DNA from: Candidatus Foliamicus numerosus
GTDB lineage: Bacteria > Pseudomonadota > Gammaproteobacteria > Steroidobacterales > Foliamicaceae
Assembly (NCBI GenBank): GCA_028285945.1
Contig: JAPYNE010000023.1
Coordinates: forward strand, 24,333 to 88,332
Direction of reading: 5' to 3'
Length of the DNA stretch: 64,000 nt
The stretch's first letter is position 1. Each line of letters starts with the position of its first letter. Positions 54,491 to 62,371 of the stretch are shown here, one piece after another. The position numbers were made by a program, and so were the translations under genes. The notes below the pieces were generated by a model. It worked only from the letters and a program-made list of their open reading frames with translations, searched no databases and had not been told where the DNA came from.

Positions 54491-55333
54491 GCAATCTTCT
54501 GGTGCGACGTGCGGGGCATGGCGCAACAGCCTTCCGGGGGGAGCTGGATGAATCGGGAAGAGGCTGAGGAAACAGTCCGGCAACTTAATGGCCTCATTGA
54601 TTCCAGCCTCGGGACTGTCGGTGTGGTCACGCCGTTTACTGCACAGGCACAACTCATCGGTCGGCTCGCCAGAAGGCAATTCGGTGAGAATCATCTGAAT
54701 GAAATCGATTTCGTTTGTGGTACCGCACACCGCTTACAGGGTGATGAGCGGGATGCGATCATACTCTCCTCGGTTATTTCGCCCGCCATGGCCAGCAGCG
54801 GAATCCGTTGGATGGAAAAGGAGCGGAACCTCCTAAATGTGGCAGTCAGCCGCGCCCGTCGAGATCTCGTCGTCATCGGGCACCCGGACATTGAGAAATT
54901 AGGCAGCCCCACCTTGGCCTCGCTACGTGTTTACTTGCGCCAGAAGGCCGCCAGGCAAGAAGGCTCTGAAATCTCGCCTGCCACATTCCGAATGGATAGC
55001 CTATCCGAGCAACTCTTGTTGGATGCGATGCAGCTCAGCAACCTAATGCCCCACGCAAAACTCGAAATCGAAGGGTACGAACTGGATTTCGCACTGCTGG
55101 AGCAAGGAATAAAGCTGAATATCGAGATTGACGGCGATCAGCACTTGGATGCTAGGAGCCGGCAACGGCGCCAAGACATCACGCGTGACCGCATTCTTGC
55201 GAGGCTCGGCTGGACGGTTTTGCGTTTACCGGCGTGGAGATGCCACGAGGAGATTGACGCGGTTATCCAGGAAATTATTCAGACAAGGGATCGGTTGGCT
55301 GATACGGCTGCCTCCCGCGCTGGCGGTGGCTGA
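54491..55333 (+). pseudogene. SF1 helicase C-terminus with DUF559-like nuclease domain, 5' truncated
   Basis: About 280 residues of the C-terminal end of a UPF1/Dna2-like SF1 helicase. It begins in mid-domain (AIFWCDVRGMAQQPSGGSWM) and contains VGVVTPFTAQAQLIGRL, GTAHRLQGDERDAIILSSV and KERNLLNVAVSRARRDLVVI, which are helicase motifs IV-VI. The end is a Vsr/DUF559-like nuclease domain (LNIEIDGDQHLDAR, RDRILARLGWTVLRLPAW). Walker A and B are absent, so it cannot be a helicase on its own. GTG 54509 or ATG 54518 could still start translation of the nuclease part. The first homologous bases abut the TonB receptor remnant. Confidence 0.78.
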
Positions 55334-55344
55334 ATGGGGCCTGG

Positions 55345-55761
55345 TCAGGGATTCAACAGGCGCCGAAAGCCGGCTTGCTCGAAATGAATGTCGCTGGTCA
55401 GGGCTTCCCGCAATTCGAGAGCGCGCATCACTACGAAGCTAAGGCAGTCAGTGAACGACCAAGCCTTGTCGGCGTGTTGCAGACAAAATGCTTTGGTTTC
55501 GTTGAAACGCTGGGGAGTGGTCCATTCCACTCGGACGACCGAGGAGGCTTCTATTGTTTCAAACAGTGGAGCTAGGAGGGTTCCGTGCCCGCGCGCCCGC
55601 AGCAGTGTCGCGCCTTCGTCGAGCACATAGTCCGTAGTAATGAATTTCTTGCGCTCCCGCGCGGCCCGCGCCATGAATGCGGAGGCTTGCTGGTGCATGC
55701 TTTCCGTCCGCACCAATAGCGAATAGAACCCGCTGGTATCGACAAATACTTCACCAGCCAT
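55345..55761 (-). CDS. PIN-domain toxin (VapC-like)
   Basis: A 138-residue PIN ribonuclease. Visible acidic residues are in VFVDTSGFYSLLVR (Asp), TDYVLDEGATLLRAR (Glu), WSFTDCLSFVVM (Asp) and LTSDIHFEQAGF (Asp). Its start overlaps the 3' end of the Phd-type gene by 11 bases, the usual antitoxin-toxin order. Both look intact, so this is the one complete toxin-antitoxin pair in the 54-57.8 kb region. Confidence 0.9.
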   Translation of the reverse strand: MAGEVFVDTSGFYSLLVRTESMHQQASAFMARAARERKKFITTDYVLDEGATLLRARGHGTLLAPLFETIEASSVVRVEWTTPQRFNETKAFCLQHADKAWSFTDCLSFVVMRALELREALTSDIHFEQAGFRRLLNP

Positions 55762-55987
55762 AGACTATCGCGTCGATTTGCTCGTTCTGAAGCGATTCCC
55801 CGTCGGGCGCGGCGAGATCAGGCAGATGATACAGGGGATCGTCCGGCTGCGGGACTGATGTGGCATAGGGCATCAAGCGAGCTGCGGGCCTGCCCCGGTA
55901 AGTGAGAATCAAATTCTCGCCTTGCTGTATCCGGCGCAAGACCCCCTCGGCATCCTGCCTCAGTTCCACCATTGATATTGACGACAT
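55751..55987 (-). CDS. Phd/YefM-type antitoxin
   Basis: A 78-residue antitoxin. The N-terminal dimer and DNA-binding part reads MSSISMVELRQDAEGVLRRI followed by GENLILTYRGRPAARLMPY, a clear Phd/YefM fold, and the acidic tail (DDPLYHLPDLAAPDGES) would wrap the toxin. Upstream of the PIN toxin gene, overlapping it by 11 bases. It probably represses its own promoter in the roughly 190 bases between it and the VapB gene on the other strand. Confidence 0.9.
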   Translation of the reverse strand: MSSISMVELRQDAEGVLRRIQQGENLILTYRGRPAARLMPYATSVPQPDDPLYHLPDLAAPDGESLQNEQIDAIVYGW

Positions 55988-56179
55988 GGGAGTAAGACAT
56001 GAAGTTGAAGATGATCTTCATGTTAAACCGGGCGATATCGCTATGCAAGCGGCTGCATGGGGGCTATCAGGGCTATTCCGAATTTGTTAGGTTGATGGGG
56101 CGGTTATTGGATGTCCGGGTTTGTCCGCGCTTATTTCGTCTTACAATTCCCTTGCTGGAAATTTCCCGGAGAAATTGCG

Positions 56180-56455
56180 ATGCCAGCGCTCGAACGGCTT
56201 ATGACCACCGTTTCCACAAAGGGCCAGGTCATCCTGCCCAAGGCCATACGCCAAGCGTTGGGATGGCAAGCGGGAAAGAAGCTGATTGTGGAGCGCGCCC
56301 GGGAAGGCGTGGTGCTCAAGCCTTTGCCGATGTTCTCCTCAACGAAACCCGGCGAGGTTTTCGGATGCCTGAAATTCAGCGGCGCCCCGAAAACAGTCGC
56401 GGAAATGAATGTCGGTATCTTGGCGGAGGCGAAGCGGCGCCATGAAAGCGGTTGA
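56180..56455 (+). CDS. AbrB/SpoVT-type antitoxin (VapB)
   Basis: A 91-residue antitoxin from ATG 56180 (CGGAG about 8 bases upstream; the ORF extends to 56111 without support, and ATG 56201 is a shorter choice). TTVSTKGQVILPKAIRQALG with GWQAGKKLIVERAREGVVL is a swapped-hairpin AbrB DNA-binding domain. The rest (KPGEVFGCLKFSGAPKTVAE) is toxin-binding. It overlaps the truncated vapC by 14 bases, so the antitoxin now stands without a working partner. Confidence 0.88.
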   Translation: MPALERLMTTVSTKGQVILPKAIRQALGWQAGKKLIVERAREGVVLKPLPMFSSTKPGEVFGCLKFSGAPKTVAEMNVGILAEAKRRHESG

Positions 56456-56600
56456 TACCAATGTCGTCGTTCGCTACCTGACCGGCGATCTTCCGGCTCA
56501 GGCCGCAAAGGCGAGAAAGGTGATCGGCAGCGGCAATATTTTAGTCCTGCAATCCCCTTGCTGGAGAATTCTTTTAGCGCTGTCTCACGGCGGGAACTAA
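56442..56600 (+). pseudogene. VapC PIN toxin, truncated after about 35 residues
   Basis: MKAVDTNVVVRYLTGDLPAQ and AAKARKVIGSGNILV match the first third of a VapC PIN domain. From about 56545 the sequence changes to unrelated LQSPCWRILLALSHGGN and stops at 56600, so the remaining catalytic acids are lost. The break begins at a stretch (CAATCCCCTTGCTGGAGAAT) that is nearly repeated at about 56147, just upstream of the antitoxin gene, which suggests a recombination joint. It overlaps the 3' end of the DUF3883 gene on the other strand. Confidence 0.82.
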
Positions 56601-57437
56601 CTTTGCCCGATAGGTGGTGGCCTGTAGATGCACATGCTGCTCCACCTCACCCGGCAAGGTGAAAAGCTGCGGGCTCTTTTTGAAACCGAAGATTCGGTAG
56701 AGGTGATAGCGATCAGCATGCGCCTTTGAAAACTGGATCTCTCCGTTGCTGATGTAAAACGGAGTGTACTGGCCGTAGCGGGTTGTCTTCACTTCAATGA
56801 ACCGGTCCCGGCCGTCGGTGTGATAAGAGCGAATGTCGTACCCCGCGTGATCGCCGACCGTCTTAGATACCTGCTCAATGTTTCGCGCAAGGTGGTCCTT
56901 GCCGGCGCTTTTTAATCGCAGTCGCTCGTATTCCATGGCTAATTTTTCTCCGGCATCGCCGAGCGATCGATTGCCCGCCTCCCGGAGGAGATAGTCCACC
57001 GCTCCGGCGCTGCGGCTTGTAGCAGCGTATTCCGTTCGTGGCTGGCGGATTTCGTTGACTGCGGATTCCGGCGGCTCAACGAGGATGTCCAGAATATTTT
57101 TCGGGGCAACGGGCTGTTGCCGTTTTTCAACATCTTCTGCTACAAGAGCTATGAGTTTCGGCACATGCCCCCTAACAACCTCGCGCAGCAACCCTTGGAC
57201 GTTGCCAAGCGGCTTATAGCCGTCGATATAAGGAAGACCAAGCTCGATCAACAGCGCGCTAATGTTTTGATGTTTGCGCTCCACGGCACCACGCGAACGA
57301 TCGTTGAGGTGGTGGCGCAGCGCTCGGCTTCGCGCCGCCTTGTTGTATGTTTCGCCGCTTAGTTCGCAGGACAACATGTCCAAATAATCACGAACGGTGG
57401 CTTCGACTTCCGATTCTCTCCAATGGCTTGGCGGCAT
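56574..57437 (-). CDS. DUF3883 domain protein (putative nuclease)
   Basis: A 287-residue protein. The C-terminal third is a DUF3883 domain (GYDIRSYHTDGRDRFIEVKT with the EVK motif and YTPFYISNGEIQFSKAHADR), a PD-(D/E)xK-like fold found in restriction and anti-phage contexts. The N-terminal part (SKELNTL-like helices around YNKAARSRALRHHLNDRSRG, then VERKHQNISALLIELGLPYI) resembles a separate DNA-associated helical region seen with DUF3883. It stands alone among toxin-antitoxin genes. A role in defence is plausible but not shown. Confidence 0.75.
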   Translation of the reverse strand: MPPSHWRESEVEATVRDYLDMLSCELSGETYNKAARSRALRHHLNDRSRGAVERKHQNISALLIELGLPYIDGYKPLGNVQGLLREVVRGHVPKLIALVAEDVEKRQQPVAPKNILDILVEPPESAVNEIRQPRTEYAATSRSAGAVDYLLREAGNRSLGDAGEKLAMEYERLRLKSAGKDHLARNIEQVSKTVGDHAGYDIRSYHTDGRDRFIEVKTTRYGQYTPFYISNGEIQFSKAHADRYHLYRIFGFKKSPQLFTLPGEVEQHVHLQATTYRAKLVPAVRQR

Positions 57438-57560
57438 GCCCGGTATCGTACACGAGCACTAATCCTGATGCCGCTATGTCAGTCAATACTGGCAGCGATC
57501 ATCAGCGCAAGCCTTCTCGCCATAGACGTCGAACGCCAGTCCATGATCATCGCTTTAGAG

Positions 57561-57614
57561 CTAAATGCGGTATAAGTCGGCTTCCGCCTCGGGAGCGAGC
57601 CTATAGTTCGCCAT
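57561..57614 (-). pseudogene. ParE/RelE toxin remnant with premature stop
   Basis: MANYRLAPEAEADLYRI is the classic N-terminus of ParE-family toxins, then TAG at codon 18. The ATG at 57614 lies inside the end of the upstream antitoxin-like frame, exactly the overlap seen in parDE operons. Downstream, the sequence to about 57480 keeps no clear ParE body. Too short to appear as an ordinary gene call. Confidence 0.6.
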
Positions 57615-57780
57615 TTCGACGGGCTCTTTCCTTGAGGCCGTCCAGCATTTCATCCGCTGTTCCTTTCACCCAGCTATGCTTTTTAGACGATGATTTCGCG
57701 AGCTTGAGGTGCTCGCGGATCGCTTCGGTCTTCCGTGCCTTTCGGATCAGGTCGTTCAACTCTTTTGATACGGCTGTCAA
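57601..57780 (-). CDS. ParD-like antitoxin remnant (59 codons)
   Basis: A coherent frame ending at TAG 57601: VSKELNDLIRKARKTEAIRE and KGTADEMLDGLKERARRNGE, polar and helical like antitoxins. It has a possible TTG start at 57780 but may be 5' truncated; the frame continues upstream into the end of hisF. Its stop overlaps the ParE remnant start. So a small toxin-antitoxin pair lies decayed between hisF and the DUF3883 gene. No specific family is certain. The bases 57438-57560 show nothing further. Confidence 0.5.
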   Translation of the reverse strand: MTAVSKELNDLIRKARKTEAIREHLKLAKSSSKKHSWVKGTADEMLDGLKERARRNGEL

Positions 57781-57813
57781 CGCTCGAAGCCTCGCGGGCG
57801 TTTTTGGGTGCGG

Positions 57814-58581
57814 TCAGGCGCGGATGGGGAGGCCGGCGGAGGCCAGGTATTCCTTGAGGTCGGGAATCGCGATTTCTTCGGAGTGGAACACGGTGGCGGC
57901 TAGCGCGCCGTCCACCCGCGCCCGGCGAAAGACATCCGCGAAGTGCTCCGGCGCGCCGGCGCCGCCGGAGGCGATCAGCGGAACGCGGCAGCGCTCGCGC
58001 ACCGCGCAAAGCTGCTCGATGTCGTAGCCTTGGCGCACGCCGTCCATATTCATGCAGTTGAGCACGATTTCGCCGGCGCCGCGGTCCTGCGCCTCGCGGA
58101 CCCATTCCAGCGTGTCGCGTCCCGCTTCGCGGCTCAGCGAGGGATCGCCGGTGAGTTCGTGGACGCGCCAGCGGCCGCCGTCGCCGCGGCTGTCGATGCC
58201 CACCACCACGCATTGCGAGCCGAAGCGCAGCGCCAGTTCGCCGATCAAATCAGGGGTGGCCAGCGCCGGACTATTGATGGAGACCTTGTCGGCGCCGTTC
58301 ATCAGCACCTCTTCGGCGGAGGCCACATCGCGGATCCCGCCCGCCACGCAGAAGGGGATGTCGAGCGCTTCGGCCACGCGCAGGATCCAGCGGCGGTCCA
58401 CCGAGCGGTTGCGGGGGCTGGCGGCGATGTCGTAGAACACCACCTCGTCGGCGTGCTCATCGCGGTAGCGGCGCGCCAAGTCCATGATTTCGCCCATCAC
58501 GCGGTGCTCGCGGAAGCGCACGCCCTTGACCACTTGGCCGTCGCGCACGTCGAGGCAGGGGATTATCCGCCGCGCCAGCAT
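57814..58581 (-). CDS. hisF: imidazole glycerol phosphate synthase, cyclase subunit
   Basis: 255 residues, normal length, (beta/alpha)8 barrel. Starts [20 protein letters not shown], with the catalytic Asp in CLDVRDG; the second catalytic Asp is in [14 protein letters not shown]. It also has [33 protein letters not shown] and [18 protein letters not shown] for phosphate binding. It acts with HisH, which supplies ammonia. ATG 58581 is chosen because upstream frame reads through hisA; the two genes overlap by 19 bases. Last gene of the operon. Confidence 0.96.
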   Translation of the reverse strand: MLARRIIPCLDVRDGQVVKGVRFREHRVMGEIMDLARRYRDEHADEVVFYDIAASPRNRSVDRRWILRVAEALDIPFCVAGGIRDVASAEEVLMNGADKVSINSPALATPDLIGELALRFGSQCVVVGIDSRGDGGRWRVHELTGDPSLSREAGRDTLEWVREAQDRGAGEIVLNCMNMDGVRQGYDIEQLCAVRERCRVPLIASGGAGAPEHFADVFRRARVDGALAATVFHSEEIAIPDLKEYLASAGLPIRA

Positions 58582-59297
58582 TTCCTCGCCTCCTCGGCGC
58601 TGATCCGACCGTCCAGCAAAGCCTTTCCGGACACTGCCGCCGCCACCCCGGTGTCGGCCAGCGCCTTGAGATCGTCCGCCCGCGAGATGCCGCCGGAGGC
58701 GATGAACGAGGCATCCGGCGCATGGCGCGCGCAGCGCGCATACAAGTCCGTGTTGGGGCCGCTCAGCATTCCGTCGCGTTCGACATCGGTGCATAGGAAC
58801 CAGGCCGCGCCCTGTTCCAGCAGGCGGTCCAGCAACGCCCATAACGACAGTCCGCTGTCCTGGGTCCAGCCGCGTATCAGCACCTGCGGCCGGGGGCCGT
58901 CGCGCACATCCAGCGCCGCCACCAGACGCTCGGCGCCATGCTCCTTCACCCAACGCGCCGCGAGCGGCGGATTTTCGGCCAGCGCGCTGCCGGCCACGGC
59001 GCGGCTGGCGCCGCTGGCGAGCACCGACCGCAGGGCCTCATCGTCGCGGATGCCGCCGCCCACTTGCACCTCGAGCGATGTTTCGCGCGCCATCCGGGCG
59101 ATGGCATCGGCGTTTTCGCGCCGTCCGGACCGGGCGCCGTCGAGGTCCACGACATGCAGCCGACGCGCCCCCAAAGCGGCCCATTTCTCCGCCAGTTCCA
59201 CCGGCGCCTCCGAATAGAAAACCGCGTCTTCGAAGCGCCCGCGGCGCAGGCGCACCACCCGTCCGCCCATCAGGTCTATCGACGGGATCAACTCCAA
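58563..59297 (-). CDS. hisA: phosphoribosylformimino-5-aminoimidazole carboxamide ribotide isomerase
   Basis: 244 residues, (beta/alpha)8 barrel. Catalytic Asp in [18 protein letters not shown], the second in [20 protein letters not shown]; phosphate loops [17 protein letters not shown] and [19 protein letters not shown]. Amadori-type isomerisation of ProFAR to PRFAR. Lies between hisH and hisF; the gap to hisH (about 149 bases) contains palindromic element G. Confidence 0.96.
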   Translation of the reverse strand: MELIPSIDLMGGRVVRLRRGRFEDAVFYSEAPVELAEKWAALGARRLHVVDLDGARSGRRENADAIARMARETSLEVQVGGGIRDDEALRSVLASGASRAVAGSALAENPPLAARWVKEHGAERLVAALDVRDGPRPQVLIRGWTQDSGLSLWALLDRLLEQGAAWFLCTDVERDGMLSGPNTDLYARCARHAPDASFIASGGISRADDLKALADTGVAAAVSGKALLDGRISAEEARKCWRGG

Positions 59298-59327
59298 GCC
59301 AATACTCCCCGGATGGGCAAGGATTGG

Positions 59328-59424
59328 CCCGGCGTTGCTGCCTCATGCTTCGCGGAAGCGTCGGAGCCAAGATTCATGGATGAATGCATGCGGTTCCCGC
59401 CAAGGACGGGGCAGCAACGCCGGG
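59328..59424 (-). repeat. palindromic element G (decayed) between hisH and hisA
   Basis: Outer arms 59328-59342 and 59410-59424 pair perfectly over 15 bases; the inner arm part has many mismatches. The core (about 59358-59395) is the family core read on the minus strand, with hairpin 1 changed to ATTCAT-CC-ATGAAT while its apex is kept, the GCTTGGC equivalent kept, and hairpin 2 missing. It lies in the direction of the his operon and occupies most of the hisH-hisA gap. Confidence 0.65.
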
Positions 59425-59445
59425 TTTTCGGGCTTGTTTTCGCCA

Positions 59446-60051
59446 TCAGATGGCGAGGAAGTTCTTGAGCAGGCGCTGGCCGTTGGCGCCGGAGCGCTCA
59501 GGGTGGAACTGCACTCCGAAGAAGTTGTCTTTTTCCGCCACCGAAGCAAAGCGGCCGCCGTGCTCGGTTTCGCCCACGCAGGCCGCGCTCGGGGCGGCAG
59601 CGTAGCTGTGAACGAAATAGAACCAGGCGCCGCTGGGAATGCCGTTGAGCAATTTTGACTCGCCGCATCCCAGCACCTGGTTCCAGCCCATGTGCGGGAT
59701 GGTGTGCTCCGGCGAGGCCCGCAGCAGGTCCACGCAGCCCGGGATCACGCCCAGGCAGGGCGTGTGGTCCTCGCTGGAGGCTTCGTGCAGCAGTTGCATG
59801 CCGATGCAGATGCCCAGCACGGGTTGCTCAAGGCGCGGGATCAGCGCATCGAGGCCGGCTTCGCGCAGCTTGGCCATGCCGGAGCCGGCCGCGCCAACCC
59901 CTGGCAGGAAGACCTTGTCGGCGCTTTCGATTTCGGCGGCATCGCGCGTGAACCGCGCCTCCACGCCAAGACGCTGAAGGGCGAAGCGCAAGGAAGCGAT
60001 GTTGGCCCCGCCGCAATCGACCAAGGCCACTAGGTCCGGCGAGCCGCTCAT
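59446..60051 (-). CDS. hisH: imidazole glycerol phosphate synthase, glutaminase subunit
   Basis: 201 residues, class I glutamine amidotransferase. The nucleophile Cys is in PVLGICIGMQLLHEAS and the His-Glu pair in FFGVQFHPERSG. Oxyanion-strand PGVGAAGSGMAKL and the C-terminal LLKNFLAI are typical. It produces ammonia for HisF. It begins 4 bases before the end of hisB and is separated from hisA by element G. Confidence 0.96.
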   Translation of the reverse strand: MSGSPDLVALVDCGGANIASLRFALQRLGVEARFTRDAAEIESADKVFLPGVGAAGSGMAKLREAGLDALIPRLEQPVLGICIGMQLLHEASSEDHTPCLGVIPGCVDLLRASPEHTIPHMGWNQVLGCGESKLLNGIPSGAWFYFVHSYAAAPSAACVGETEHGGRFASVAEKDNFFGVQFHPERSGANGQRLLKNFLAI

Positions 60052-60055
60052 GTCG

Positions 60056-61123
60056 TTACAGCACGCCCTTGGTACTGGGAATGCCGCTTCCTTCGCGCGC
60101 CACCGCCAAGCGCAAGGCGCGTCCCACGCCCTTGAAACACGATTCGATCATGTGGTGGGCGTTCTCGCCGCGCACCCGGATGTGCAGCGTGGCGCCTGAG
60201 GCTTCGGCCAGGGAGCGGAAGAAATGCTCCACCAACTCAGTGGGCAGGCCGCCGACGCGCTCGCGGGTGAACTTGCCCTTGAATTTGAGCCAAGGCCGCC
60301 CGGACAGATCGAGCAGAACCTTGGCGTCCGCCTCGTCCATGGGGAGATGGAAGGCGAAACGGCCGATGCCGCGCCGGTCGCCCAGCGCCTCCTTGAGCGC
60401 CGTCCCCAAGGCCAGCGCGCAGTCTTCCACCGTGTGGTGCTCGTCCACCTCCAGGTCGCCTTGGCAGCTCAGCTTGAGCGCGAAGCCGCCGTGCTTGGCC
60501 AGCTGCTCCAGCATATGGTCGAAAAAGCCGATGCCGGTGGCCACTTCCGCTGAACCAGGCGCGTCCAGATCCACTTCCACTCGGATATCGGTCTCGCGGG
60601 TCGCCCGGACGGCGCGCCCGACGCGCGGCGCATCCACAATTTCCCGCACCACCTGCCCCCAGCTTCCCGGATCGGCCGCATCGACGCAGAAGCCGCGCAC
60701 GCCTAAGTTCCCGGCGAACTCAAGGTCGGTTTCGCGGTCGCCGATCATAACGCTGGCGGCGCGGTCCACGGGGCGCTCGCGCACGAACGCGTTGACCAGG
60801 CCGGTGAGCGGCTTGCGGCAATCGCAGCCGTCCCCGTCCCGGTGCGGGCAAACGAACACTTCGGCGAACCCGATGCCTTGCGAGGCCAGCAGCCTTAGCA
60901 GGAACTCTTGGGGCTCGTCGAAATCCTCCTGAGGAAAGCTGTCGCTGCCGAGGCCATCCTGGTTGCTGACCATGACCAGCTCGAAGCCGGCATCCAGCAA
61001 TCGCCGCAGCGCCGGCACCACGCCTTGCGCCAGTTTGAGCTTCGCCAAGCTGTCCACTTGGAAGTCCGGCGGCTCCTTGATCAGGGTGCCGTCGCGGTCA
61101 AGGAAGGCGATCTTCGCGCTCAT
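60056..61123 (-). CDS. hisB: bifunctional histidinol-phosphatase / imidazoleglycerol-phosphate dehydratase
   Basis: 355 residues. Residues 1 to about 165 are a HAD phosphatase: AKIAFLDRDGTLIKEPPDF (DxDGT), MVSNQDGLGSD, the zinc ligands in CPHRDGDGCDCRKP and MIGDRETDLEFAGNLG. The rest is IGPD: TGIGFFDHMLEQLAKHGG, DEHHTVEDCALALG and the C-terminal HHMIESCFKGVGRALRLAVA. ATG 61123 overlaps the hisC stop by 4 bases; the longer open frame upstream is antisense to nothing useful and is rejected. The fused form is typical of gammaproteobacteria. Confidence 0.97.
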   Translation of the reverse strand: MSAKIAFLDRDGTLIKEPPDFQVDSLAKLKLAQGVVPALRRLLDAGFELVMVSNQDGLGSDSFPQEDFDEPQEFLLRLLASQGIGFAEVFVCPHRDGDGCDCRKPLTGLVNAFVRERPVDRAASVMIGDRETDLEFAGNLGVRGFCVDAADPGSWGQVVREIVDAPRVGRAVRATRETDIRVEVDLDAPGSAEVATGIGFFDHMLEQLAKHGGFALKLSCQGDLEVDEHHTVEDCALALGTALKEALGDRRGIGRFAFHLPMDEADAKVLLDLSGRPWLKFKGKFTRERVGGLPTELVEHFFRSLAEASGATLHIRVRGENAHHMIESCFKGVGRALRLAVAREGSGIPSTKGVL

Positions 61124-62181
61124 GCCGCCGCCCTCAGCGTTTCCAGCAGGCCGTCGTTTTGCTCCGGTGTGCCCAGTGTCACGCGCACGCAGGATTCCAG
61201 CCCCGGCTCGTCGGGAATTCGCCGCAGCAGGTAGCCGCCTTCGCACGCGGCGGCCGTGAAGCCGTCGGCATTGGTCACTTTCAGAAGCAGGAAGTTCGCC
61301 TGGCTGGGATGCACGGTCTCGACTTGCGGGAGTTGCGCGAAAAGCGGGCCTAGGCGCTCCCGCTCCCGAATGATGGCGGCAATGCGTTTTTTCGTTTTCT
61401 CAAGACTTTCGGGCCCAAGAGCATTGAGCACCGCATGCTCGCACAGAGGCGAAAAGCTATACGGGGATTGCACCCGGCGTATCAGGCCGATAATCTCCGC
61501 GCGGGCGATGACAGCCCCGCACCGCACGGCCGCCAGCCCGAGGGCTTTGGATGCGGTTCGCAGCACGACCACATGGGGGTGCTCGGCAATCCAGTCCGCA
61601 GCGGGGTTCTGGCCCGCGAATTCGGCGTATGCGGCATCCAGCACGACCAGCGAGCGGCCGCGGGCGAACTCCACCAATTCCAGCAGGTGGCCGGGGTCCA
61701 TCAGGTTTCCTGTGGGGTTGTTCGGAGAACACAGCGCCAGTAGCTTGACATTGTCGCTCCAAGCAGCCTTGAGGGCGGGCGCGTCAAGGGCGAATCCAGC
61801 CTCGGCGCGGAGCGGAACCTCGATCATCCTCACGCCCTGAACACGGCCGTACCAGCGGTACATCTCAAAAGAAGGCGGGCAAAAAAGGACGGCATCCCGG
61901 TTGGCTTCGCAAAAGCTGCGATAGAGGCAGTCTATGCCCTCGCTGCTGCCTCGCGTGATCGCTATTTCCTCCGCCTTGACGCCGTAATGCGCGGCCATTT
62001 TTTCCGCCAGCGCCTCGGGGTGCAAAAGCGGGTAGAAATTCAGTTGGCCGGGTGCCGGGTCGTAATCCTGAGGCCAAGGCAACTCATTGGCATGCAGCCG
62101 CGCCAAGTTAGGCGTGGTAGGCGCCTTGTAGGCGCGACCGTTGCGCACCGATTCACGCGCCAGTGATGTGATCCAGCTCAT
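61120..62181 (-). CDS. hisC: histidinol-phosphate aminotransferase
   Basis: 353 residues, fold type I PLP enzyme. It starts MSWITSLARESVRNGRAYKA and contains LHANELPWPQDYD, ITRGSSEGIDCLYRSFC, LCSPNNPTGNLM, VVLDAAYAEFAG, and the PLP Lys in LRTASKALGLAAVRCG. Converts imidazole acetol phosphate to histidinol phosphate. First gene of this operon; hisG and hisD are not upstream, so they must lie elsewhere. The 43 bases upstream carry no feature. Confidence 0.95.
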   Translation of the reverse strand: MSWITSLARESVRNGRAYKAPTTPNLARLHANELPWPQDYDPAPGQLNFYPLLHPEALAEKMAAHYGVKAEEIAITRGSSEGIDCLYRSFCEANRDAVLFCPPSFEMYRWYGRVQGVRMIEVPLRAEAGFALDAPALKAAWSDNVKLLALCSPNNPTGNLMDPGHLLELVEFARGRSLVVLDAAYAEFAGQNPAADWIAEHPHVVVLRTASKALGLAAVRCGAVIARAEIIGLIRRVQSPYSFSPLCEHAVLNALGPESLEKTKKRIAAIIRERERLGPLFAQLPQVETVHPSQANFLLLKVTNADGFTAAACEGGYLLRRIPDEPGLESCVRVTLGTPEQNDGLLETLRAAA

Positions 62182-62224
62182 GCCGTGTCCTGCTTGTTTG
62201 GAGAAACGCGCACGGAAGTGGATT

Positions 62225-62371
62225 TTAGTTGCCGTTGACGGGTTGCATCAAATCCAAGCCGCTCATAAGCATCAGGGAAAAGCCGATGATCTCTGACGCG
62301 CTAAGCGATGTTCCGCTACTGCCGCCGCGTTGGAATTCCTGCGCCGGCTTTGCGCTGCCCTCATCGTTCAC
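62225..62371 (-). CDS. possible 48-residue protein after autotransporter gene
   Basis: A frame from GTG 62371 to TAA 62225, starting in a 4-base overlap with the stop of the barrel gene. The product has EFQRGGSSGTSLSASEIIGF and a short hydrophobic stretch LMLMSGLDLMQ. It could be an unrecognised coupled small protein or simply the out-of-frame tail of the barrel gene region. No family recognised. Confidence 0.25.
   Translation of the reverse strand: MNDEGSAKPAQEFQRGGSSGTSLSASEIIGFSLMLMSGLDLMQPVNGN

Noticed and set aside
57347-58027. 226-residue plus-strand frame over the ParDE remnant and hisF end
   Set aside because: Antisense to hisF and to the DUF3883 start; composition is that of a shadow frame.
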